Below are positions 7,835-14,176 of a DNA stretch of 14,176 nt, in pieces. The translations under genes were made by a program, and so were the position numbers. Within the stretch, counting starts at the first letter, position 1. The number at the start of each line of letters is the position of its first letter. This stretch comes from Candidatus Latescibacterota bacterium (GTDB lineage Bacteria > JAAXHH01 > JABIQT01), in contig JABIQT010000635.1 of assembly GCA_018667995.1 (NCBI GenBank), positions 1 to 14,176 on the forward strand. Reading direction: 5' to 3'. The notes under the pieces are model-generated. The model was not told the DNA's origin, ran no database searches, and was given only the letters and a program-made list of their open reading frames with translations.

Positions 7835-8695
7835 ATGAGTCAGCCACAGCAACCCAGCAGCCTTTGGCAGGATGCCTTCCGTCGCTTTCTACGAAACAAA
7901 CTCTCCGTGGTGGCGGGTTCCATTATACTTCTCCTGGCATTTCTCGCTGTTTTCGCACCATTTGTCTCACCTTTCCACTATTCCGAAGCCAATTTTGATG
8001 ATGCCTGGCAGTTTCCATCCATGAGTCATCCCATGGGGACAGATAGTATCGGGCGTGACTATTTCAGCCGTATTGTCTATGGTGCTCGAATTTCCCTCAT
8101 TGTGGGGCTTGTGGCACAGCTCATTTCGATCTTTATCGGAGTGCCGTTGGGCGCCATTGCAGGATTCAAAGGGGGACGCGCCGACTACTTCGTCATGCGT
8201 CTGGTGGATGTGATGTCGGTTTTTCCAAGCTTGTTATTTGCCATCCTTATTATGGCATGGCTGGGCAGCGGATTGACCAATGTACTCGTTGCCATCGGTG
8301 TCACTGGGTGGGTCCAGGTCTGTAGATTGGTTCGAGCCCAGTTTCTCTCCTTGCGGGAGTCAGATTTTGTACGAGCCTCGAAGGCCATGGGCGCATCTGA
8401 TACCCACCTGATAATTCGACATATGCTACCAAATGCATTGAGTCCAATTATTGTCGGACTGGCCATGGGTATTCCCGCAGCCATATTTGCCGAAGCCGGG
8501 CTCAGTTTCCTCGGTTTGGGCATCAATCCCCCTACACCCAGCTGGGGTCAGATGGTCAGCAGCCACCTTCCTAATGTGATTTACTATTGGCACCTAGCGT
8601 TATTTCCTGTGTTCATGATCGCGCTCACCATGCTTGGGTTTTCGCTCGTTGGCGACGGACTGCGTGACGCTCTTGATCCACGTATGAACGATTAG
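7835..8695 (+). CDS. Oligopeptide/dipeptide ABC transporter permease, OppC/DppC type
   Basis: The 286-residue protein has the OppC layout. A short cytoplasmic N-terminus with WQDAFRRFLRNKL leads into a first membrane helix (about 23-45). A periplasmic loop contains HPMGTDSIGRDYFSR, a hallmark of DppC/OppC proteins, and about five further helices follow. The EAA cytoplasmic loop that contacts the ATPase is RASKAMGASDTHLIIRHMLP (180-199). The end GDGLRDALDPRM is typical. I chose the ATG at 7835 (GGAA 6 bases upstream), which gives an N-terminus like other family members. An in-frame GTG at 7790 and ATG at 7823 are alternatives. OppC normally pairs with OppB and two ATPases, yet none is adjacent here. 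A binding-protein gene starts 6 bases downstream. Transport of peptides or another family-5 ligand is likely. Confidence 0.9.
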   Translation: MSQPQQPSSLWQDAFRRFLRNKLSVVAGSIILLLAFLAVFAPFVSPFHYSEANFDDAWQFPSMSHPMGTDSIGRDYFSRIVYGARISLIVGLVAQLISIFIGVPLGAIAGFKGGRADYFVMRLVDVMSVFPSLLFAILIMAWLGSGLTNVLVAIGVTGWVQVCRLVRAQFLSLRESDFVRASKAMGASDTHLIIRHMLPNALSPIIVGLAMGIPAAIFAEAGLSFLGLGINPPTPSWGQMVSSHLPNVIYYWHLALFPVFMIALTMLGFSLVGDGLRDALDPRMND

Positions 8696-8701
8696 GATTG
8701 T

Positions 8702-10453
8702 ATGAAGGCGTGGCGTAGCCTCATAACCCCATCACGGAAAACAATGTCCTCATTCCGACGCCTCCTCTATACAGCATTTCTTATTATTCTCGCGTACCAG
8801 ATTCCGCCACTCATCGCCGCCATTTCCCAGGAAATGGTCCCAGATTCGGGCTATTCTACATCCCTGGGTATTGCATTGCCAGCGGATGCGGCACCGCCGG
8901 ATCAACAGGTGCTTCTACAGTTTTCCGAAGACAGGCCCTACAACGAATGGTTTCGTTCCGTTTACAAAGGCGCGGCCGGCAAGTACCTGACGGCAGAGCC
9001 GTTGACACGGGTCGGTCGTAATTTTGAGCTCCGGGGCGGCGCAGCGGAGAGGTGGACCGTTTCCGATGATGACCTGACCTGGACGTTTTTCATACGCCCG
9101 GGTCTGCAATGGAGCGATGGCGTTCCCCTTACTGCGCACGACTACGTCTTTTCACTGAAACGTGCTGCGGACCCCAATACGGCGTATGATTTTGGTTGGT
9201 ATTATCAAGTCATAAAGAACTGGACGGATGTGGTGGCGAGACACCGCCCGCTTGATGACCTGGGCGTACGTGCCCTCGACGATCTCACACTGGAGGTCAC
9301 GACAGAAACACCTACGCCGTATCTTCCGCTTCTGTTGACCTATTCCTGGGTATCACCCGAGCATCAGGTTCAAAAATACGGGGATACCTGGTCAACGCAG
9401 GCTGAGACCAGTATTTCGTCAGGGCCCTTTATGGTCACGGACTGGTTCAAGGGCGACCGGATGATTCTCGAGGCCAATCCCATGTACACGGGACCTGACC
9501 CACCGTATCTGGAACGCATAGTCTACAAACTGTTCAATACGACCACGCCACCGCAACGACTACCGGCATATGAAGCCAACGAGATATACATAGCGGAGAT
9601 TGAGGGCCAGGCCGAGTTGGCCAGGCTTAGGTCGGATGGGCACCTTGAAAAAGAGGTTCACACCTTCCCGAATTTCTGGACCCATTACCTCTTTTTCGAC
9701 AACCAGGCTGCTCCATTTAACGACATACGCGTCCGTCGCGCTCTGGCTCACGCCATTGACCGCGAGGCACTGGCCGGTTCCGCGCTTCGGGGATTTGCAG
9801 TACCTGCCTATGCGATGCTGCCACCCGGATTTCCTGCCTATGACGGCGAAGCGCTTAAGGACTTTCAGAGGCATGACCCCGTCCTGGCGCGACGACTGCT
9901 TGCGGAGGCTGGATTCCCGGAGGGACGGGGATTTCCGAAAGTTGACATGTGGTTAAGGAACGAGCCAGCCATGCACCGGGATGCCGCTGAAGGTCTTCAG
10001 GCCATACTGAAACGTGAACTTAACATCGACGTGGAAGTCCTCAATGTAGAGAATAAGATATTTATGGATGGCCTGAACAACCATACCACGCAATTCGGTT
10101 TGGTACCTTACGAATTTGACTACGTGGATCCCAGCAACATGTTGGGCCTTTGGCTGGGCAACGGGCGCCATAATTGGAATCATCCCAGATTCGATCAACT
10201 AATGACGATGGCAAATGCGGAAGTTAAGGACCCTCTGTTACGTACTAATCTCTACAAGCAAGCCGAGCGTCTTCTCGTCGAGGATGTAGGGGGTGTTTTC
10301 CTCTGGCATAAACAGAAGGCACAGATCTGGAAGCCATTCCTGAAGGGCGCCGCTTTGGAGCCAAATGCCATTGGGTATCGATCCTGGCGAGGGGATCAGG
10401 TTACCAGTTCGTCGCTCACTCTGTACATTTCGCAGACTAAGAAGGGAACTTAG
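8702..10453 (+). CDS. Family 5 extracellular solute-binding protein, membrane-anchored
   Basis: This 583-residue protein is a peptide/nickel-type substrate-binding protein (SBP_bac_5, OppA/DppA-like). The signature region at about 114-157 reads AERWTVSDDDLTWTFFIRPG, then WSDGVPLTAHDYVFSLKR; SGPFMVTDWFKGDRMILEANP-like sequence and a VRRALAHAIDRE helix follow. The N-terminus has basic residues then a hydrophobic segment (about 21-41) without a lipobox Cys, so it is probably held in the membrane by an uncleaved helix or released by signal peptidase I. The ATG at 8702 follows AGGA by 4 bases and the permease stop by 6 bases; a second in-frame ATG at 8744 is possible. It should bind the ligand outside the membrane and hand it to the permease. 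The FeS/NrfD gene begins 5 bases after its stop. The ligand is unknown. Confidence 0.9.
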   Translation: MKAWRSLITPSRKTMSSFRRLLYTAFLIILAYQIPPLIAAISQEMVPDSGYSTSLGIALPADAAPPDQQVLLQFSEDRPYNEWFRSVYKGAAGKYLTAEPLTRVGRNFELRGGAAERWTVSDDDLTWTFFIRPGLQWSDGVPLTAHDYVFSLKRAADPNTAYDFGWYYQVIKNWTDVVARHRPLDDLGVRALDDLTLEVTTETPTPYLPLLLTYSWVSPEHQVQKYGDTWSTQAETSISSGPFMVTDWFKGDRMILEANPMYTGPDPPYLERIVYKLFNTTTPPQRLPAYEANEIYIAEIEGQAELARLRSDGHLEKEVHTFPNFWTHYLFFDNQAAPFNDIRVRRALAHAIDREALAGSALRGFAVPAYAMLPPGFPAYDGEALKDFQRHDPVLARRLLAEAGFPEGRGFPKVDMWLRNEPAMHRDAAEGLQAILKRELNIDVEVLNVENKIFMDGLNNHTTQFGLVPYEFDYVDPSNMLGLWLGNGRHNWNHPRFDQLMTMANAEVKDPLLRTNLYKQAERLLVEDVGGVFLWHKQKAQIWKPFLKGAALEPNAIGYRSWRGDQVTSSSLTLYISQTKKGT

Positions 10454-10458
10454 AGCCT

Positions 10459-12102
10459 ATGAACTACGGGTTCATCATAGATAACAGAAAATGTATTGGA
10501 TGCCATGCGTGCACCGTTGCCTGCAAATCCGAACACGACGTATCTGTCGGCGTTAATCGGACTTGGGTCAAGTACGTAGAGAAGGGGGCCTTTCCTGATA
10601 CTCGGCGGCTCTTTTCAGTAATGCGGTGCAACCACTGTGAGGACGCCCCCTGTGTCGAAATCTGTCCTACTACTGCCCTGTACACACGCGATGATGGTAT
10701 TGTCGACTTTGATCCCAGGCGCTGTATCGGCTGTAAAGGGTGCATGCAGGCATGTCCCTATGACGCGCTCTATATCGACCCCGAGACCGAAACGGCCGCG
10801 AAATGCAATTACTGCGCCCACCGTGTTGATATCGGGTTGGAGCCCGCCTGCGTAAATGTATGTCCAGAGCATGCTATTATATCAGGTGACATGGCGAACC
10901 CGGACACGGAGATCTCTGGATTACTGGCAAGGGAACAGGTCACGGTACGCAAGGCCGATAAAGGTACTAAGCCCAAGCTCTTCTATATCGAAGGTGACGA
11001 AAGTACCTTAAACCCCACCAGTACCGAACCTTCAAGCGATTACATGTGGAGCTCCCAGAGCACGGGCGTTGGACATTTCGCCAAGTATGCTGAAGATCGC
11101 ATCTCCCACGCCGATCCCATCCAGATGGCCAGGCTACTCGCTGCACAGGGCTCAATTGACGACGCCCATTCCGAAAATGAGATCATCGTGCCACCGGGTG
11201 AGGGCATGAGCGACCACGCCGAGGCTGTTAAGCAGGAAAACGCGCAGCGGGTCTATGACGCCCCGGGCAAAGGCATTCTTTGGGGGTGGGAAGTCACGGC
11301 ATACGTTTGGACGAAGGGAATCGCTGCCGGGGCCTTTCTGGTACCGTTTCTGGCCATGGTCTTCAATTGGGCACAAGTATCTCAGGAGACACTGTGGCTG
11401 GGTGCCGAGACAGGATTGCTGTTTCTCCTGTTCACCACGATCCTTTTGGTTATGGATCTGGACCAACCGAGGCGATTCCTGTATGTGCTTCTGAGGCCCC
11501 AATGGCGTTCCTGGCTGACGCTAGGCGGTTATGCACTCACTATCTATGGCGCACTTCTTACTCTGTGGTGTGTAGCCATGGTCCTGAACAGGTCGGCGCT
11601 TGCGGGCGGCATTCAAGGTTTGGCAGCGCTATTCGCGGTAATCACCGCCGTGTATACGGCCTTCCTATTCGCCCAGGCCAAAGGACGAGATTTCTGGCAG
11701 AGCCCAACTCTATCGTTGCACATGATCGTACACTCAGTGATGGCAGGGGCAGCGATCTTCGCTATCTTCGGATTTTTCACCGGCGGAAGTCGATCCTGGT
11801 ACGGATTTCTGACAGATTTGATCTACATCAGCATCATCGTTAACATTCTGGTGCTTCTGTTTGAACTGATCACGACACACAGCACAGCTGCTGCAAAACA
11901 GGTCGTATCCATGATACTTACCGGGCGATATAGTGTATCATTCTGCTTCGGCGTTGTCCTGATCGGAAACGTCCTTCCGCTATGGTGTGTCTGGCTGGGT
12001 GGCACGACCTCTCTCGCTGTGGCGGGAATCTGCATCTTAATTGGAATCTATATAACGGAGCATATTTGGGTCCGTGCGCCCCAGACATTACCATTGTCGT
12101 GA
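10459..12102 (+). CDS. Fused four-cluster ferredoxin and NrfD/PsrC-like membrane subunit
   Basis: The 547-residue protein joins two subunits usually encoded separately in complex iron-sulfur molybdoenzymes. Residues 1-160 are a DmsB/PsrB-like electron-transfer domain with 16 cysteines in four sets (C12/15/18/22, C57/60/65/69, C89/92/95/99, C116/119/131/135), enough for four [4Fe-4S] clusters. A polar linker of about 110 residues follows. The rest is an NrfD/PsrC-like domain with about eight membrane helices (roughly 280-303, 308-330, 347-370, 376-396, 412-432, 443-465, 487-507, 512-532), beginning GWEVTAYVWTKGIAAGAF. It should pass electrons between a quinone pool and the molybdopterin subunit encoded next. 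It starts 5 bases after the binding-protein stop with only a weak GAG nearby. No signal peptide is visible before the first cysteine set. Confidence 0.9.
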   Translation: MNYGFIIDNRKCIGCHACTVACKSEHDVSVGVNRTWVKYVEKGAFPDTRRLFSVMRCNHCEDAPCVEICPTTALYTRDDGIVDFDPRRCIGCKGCMQACPYDALYIDPETETAAKCNYCAHRVDIGLEPACVNVCPEHAIISGDMANPDTEISGLLAREQVTVRKADKGTKPKLFYIEGDESTLNPTSTEPSSDYMWSSQSTGVGHFAKYAEDRISHADPIQMARLLAAQGSIDDAHSENEIIVPPGEGMSDHAEAVKQENAQRVYDAPGKGILWGWEVTAYVWTKGIAAGAFLVPFLAMVFNWAQVSQETLWLGAETGLLFLLFTTILLVMDLDQPRRFLYVLLRPQWRSWLTLGGYALTIYGALLTLWCVAMVLNRSALAGGIQGLAALFAVITAVYTAFLFAQAKGRDFWQSPTLSLHMIVHSVMAGAAIFAIFGFFTGGSRSWYGFLTDLIYISIIVNILVLLFELITTHSTAAAKQVVSMILTGRYSVSFCFGVVLIGNVLPLWCVWLGGTTSLAVAGICILIGIYITEHIWVRAPQTLPLS

Positions 12103-12123
12103 CGCAGGGCGCAGAATCATGAC

Positions 12124-12160
12124 ATCCTACAGATAGCCGTTACACAACTATCTGTAGGAT
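12124..12160 (+). repeat. Perfect 13-bp inverted repeat, 11-base loop
   Basis: ATCCTACAGATAG (12124-12136) and its exact reverse complement CTATCTGTAGGAT (12148-12160) flank an 11-base loop. The repeat begins 21 bases after the FeS/NrfD stop and ends 96 bases before the molybdopterin gene. The stem has only 5 GC pairs and no T-run follows, so it is not a classic intrinsic terminator. It could be an RNA stem limiting or stabilising the transcript between the two genes, or a binding site for a dimeric regulator. Confidence 0.7.
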
Positions 12161-12246
12161 ACCGTGATTGGTAACGTTCAGCTCGGACCCACTGTAGTGT
12201 ACAGATCGACCCTTGTCGCGTTCTATCTTGAGATCTCCATACATTC

Positions 12247-12250
12247 GGAG
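12247..12250 (+). promoter_or_regulatory. Ribosome binding site of the molybdopterin subunit gene
   Basis: GGAG with a 6-base spacer precedes the ATG at 12257. It supports this start, which gives a product with about 70 residues before the first Fe-S cysteine. Confidence 0.6.
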
Positions 12251-12256
12251 TAAGCA

Positions 12257-14176
12257 ATGTCCACGGATAAGAAACCAGGTTTCATAGAAAAACTTGCAGA
12301 GAAACTCCATCTCATCAACAATCTACACGACGATTCAGGTCCGGATCTTGCCAGCCTCACCGAACCGGGTGACCTGACCGACTATCCACCTCCCGAGCAG
12401 TGGGATGACTGGGTCGAGTATGAGGCAAAGGAGTGGCCAAAGCGCGAGGCCAAGCACTACACGATCGTACCCACTGCGTGCTTCAACTGCGAATCCGGCT
12501 GTGGATTGCTCAGCTATGTTGACAAAGAGACCATGGAGGTCCGCAAGTTCGAAGGCAACCCCTACCATCCAGGCAGCCGGGGTCGCACGTGTGCCAAGGG
12601 CCCCGCGACTATCAATCAGATCACGGACACGGATCGCATTCTATACCCCATGAAGCGAGCCGGTGAACGTGGCGACGGAAAGTGGGAACGTGTCAGCTGG
12701 GATTCCGTGCTGGATGATATCGCTGCAAAGCTCCGAAAGACATTGCAGGAGGGGCGCAATAATGAGATCGCCTATCACGTGGGCCGACCAGGGCATGAAG
12801 GCTACATCGACCGCGTGCTGAAGTCCTGGGGGGTTGACGGCCATAATAGCCATACTAATATATGCTCCTCGGGGGCCCGATTCGGCTACGCCATCTGGCA
12901 CTTCTTCGATCGACCGTCACCTGATCATGCAAATGCGGATTTCATTTTGCTTATCAGCGCACATCTGGAGTCTGGCCACTATTTTAATCCCCATGCTCAG
13001 CGTATCATAGAGGGAATGATGAATGGTGCTAAGCTGGCAGTCATGGATCCCAGGCTGTCCAATACAGCAAGCATGGCAGACTACTGGATGCCAACCTATC
13101 CCGGTAGCGAGGCTGCGGTGCTGTTGGCCATGGCTAAGATCATTTTAGACGAAGATCTCTATAACAAATCGTACATGAAGACATGGGTCAACTGGCAGAC
13201 CTACCTGAAGAAAGAGCATCCGGACCAGGATGTTACGTTTGAGAACTACATAAGTGCTATTCAGGAGGAGTATCAGGAGTACACCCCTGAGTTTGCTGAG
13301 CAGGAATGCGGTGTACCAGCTACAATGATAGTGGACATTGCTCGCCAGATAGGCAGGGCGGGTAGCCGGTTTGCCACGCACAACTGGAGGAGCGCGGGCA
13401 GTGGAAATCTGGGTGGGTGGGCCGTGGCCAGATGCCTCCACTTCCTCAACGTCTTGACCGGAAGCGTAGGCACCGTGGGAGGCACTTCGCCGAGTGGCTG
13501 GAACAAGTTCAAACCGGAAGTATTCGATCATCCGCCCGCACAGAAATTCTGGAATGAGCTCCATTTTCCCAACGAATACCCCCTGTCACACTATGAGATG
13601 AGCTTCCTGCTGCCGCACTTTCTAAAAGAAAATAGGGGCAAACTATCGGTTTATTTCACACGTGTGTTTAACCCGGTGTGGACATATCCCGATGGATTCA
13701 CCTGGGTAGAGGCCCTACGTGATGAGACAAAGGTAGGACTGCACGCCGCGTTGACCCCGACATGGAACGAGACCGCGTATTTCGCCGATTATGTGTTGCC
13801 CATGGGGCACGCCAGCGAGCGCCATGATATCATCAGTTATGAGACTCATTCGGGAATGTGGATCGGGTTCCGCCAGCCCGTTTTACGAGAGGCTATGCGC
13901 CGTGATGGTAAGCCCGTGGAGTTTACATATGAGGCTAATCCTGGAGAGGTGTGGGAGGAGGACGAGTTTTGGATCGAACTATCGTGGCGCATCGATCCGG
14001 ACGGATCCCTCGGAATTCGGGACCATTTCATTTCGCCCTACCGTCCTGGTGAGAAAATCACGATTGAAGAGTATTACCGGTATATCTTTGAGCACACCCC
14101 TGGATTACCCGAGGCAGCCGAAGCCGAAGGAATGACTCCACTGGAATATATGCGCAAGTATGGCGCATTCGAGATA
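12257..14176 (+). CDS. Molybdopterin oxidoreductase catalytic subunit (3' end outside window)
   Basis: The frame is open for 640 codons to the window end, so the C-terminal domain is missing. The N-terminus has a charged leader of about 70 residues, then a [4Fe-4S] motif C75-x2-C78-x3-C82-x29-C112 (TACFNCESGCG and RTCAKGP), as in the DMSO reductase superfamily. Cys203 in NICSSGARFG is the likely molybdenum or tungsten ligand, as in polysulfide/thiosulfate reductase-type and related enzymes. Later motifs such as HNWRSAGSGN, LTGSVGTVGG and ADYVLPMGHASERHD fit cofactor-binding regions of the family. No twin-arginine motif is present in the leader, so export by Tat is not supported. It should work with the FeS/NrfD fusion upstream as a quinone-linked redox enzyme. 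Substrates such as sulfite, polysulfide, thiosulfate or arsenic oxyanions are all possible; I cannot decide. Confidence 0.9.
   Translation, partial: MSTDKKPGFIEKLAEKLHLINNLHDDSGPDLASLTEPGDLTDYPPPEQWDDWVEYEAKEWPKREAKHYTIVPTACFNCESGCGLLSYVDKETMEVRKFEGNPYHPGSRGRTCAKGPATINQITDTDRILYPMKRAGERGDGKWERVSWDSVLDDIAAKLRKTLQEGRNNEIAYHVGRPGHEGYIDRVLKSWGVDGHNSHTNICSSGARFGYAIWHFFDRPSPDHANADFILLISAHLESGHYFNPHAQRIIEGMMNGAKLAVMDPRLSNTASMADYWMPTYPGSEAAVLLAMAKIILDEDLYNKSYMKTWVNWQTYLKKEHPDQDVTFENYISAIQEEYQEYTPEFAEQECGVPATMIVDIARQIGRAGSRFATHNWRSAGSGNLGGWAVARCLHFLNVLTGSVGTVGGTSPSGWNKFKPEVFDHPPAQKFWNELHFPNEYPLSHYEMSFLLPHFLKENRGKLSVYFTRVFNPVWTYPDGFTWVEALRDETKVGLHAALTPTWNETAYFADYVLPMGHASERHDIISYETHSGMWIGFRQPVLREAMRRDGKPVEFTYEANPGEVWEEDEFWIELSWRIDPDGSLGIRDHFISPYRPGEKITIEEYYRYIFEHTPGLPEAAEAEGMTPLEYMRKYGAFEI

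Noticed and set aside
11280-11843. A 187-codon frame inside the FeS/NrfD gene.
   Set aside because: It is out of frame with the well-supported NrfD membrane domain and its translation has no recognisable family or membrane pattern.
12168-12197. A possible sigma70-like promoter (TTGGTA with a TGTAGT-like -10) between the inverted repeat and the molybdopterin gene.
   Set aside because: Both boxes match poorly and the spacing is not ideal. A promoter is plausible here but I cannot place it.

Overview
The window is a gene-dense stretch of bacterial chromosome in which every supported gene lies on the + strand. It shows moderate GC, Shine-Dalgarno-type starts, ATGA stop/start overlaps, and no tRNA, rRNA, insertion sequence, phage gene or CRISPR array. 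The mix of genes (membrane NrfD/molybdopterin enzyme, DUF718 mutarotase, THUMP-like methyltransferase, class I aminotransferase next to an acetoacetyl-CoA-synthetase-type ligase) suggests an environmental, probably Gram-negative heterotroph such as an uncultured FCB or PVC-like lineage. The sequence alone does not fix the phylum.

Layout: (1) 1-2309: the C-terminal two-thirds of an MFS transporter, then an L-rhamnose-mutarotase-family protein and a SAM methyltransferase with a THUMP-like C-terminus, all closely spaced. This looks like the end of a sugar uptake operon. (2) 2425-6841: an acyl-CoA/acetoacetyl-CoA synthetase-like ligase, a FadI-type thiolase and a fold-type I PLP aminotransferase, joined by two 4-bp ATGA overlaps, so almost certainly one translationally coupled operon. 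A plausible joint role is deamination of an amino acid to a keto acid, CoA activation and thiolytic cleavage, but the substrate is unknown. (3) 6842-7193: about 350 bases with no convincing gene. (4) 7194-7673: a stand-alone DCC-family (DUF393) thiol-disulfide oxidoreductase-like protein. (5) 7835-12102: an OppC/DppC-type permease, a membrane-anchored family 5 solute-binding protein and a fused four-cluster ferredoxin/NrfD membrane protein, separated by only 6 and 5 bases. (6) 12103-12256: an intergenic gap with a perfect 13-bp inverted repeat. (7) 12257-14176: the start and most of a molybdopterin (complex iron-sulfur) catalytic subunit that runs off the window end.

The FeS/NrfD fusion and the molybdopterin subunit should together form a membrane-bound, quinone-linked oxidoreductase of the Psr/Phs/Soe type. 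The catalytic subunit has no twin-arginine signal, so the active site may face the cytoplasm as in SoeABC. The best candidates for something under-described are this fused oxidoreductase and its coupling to a lone peptide-type permease/binding-protein pair, and the ligase-thiolase-aminotransferase cassette.
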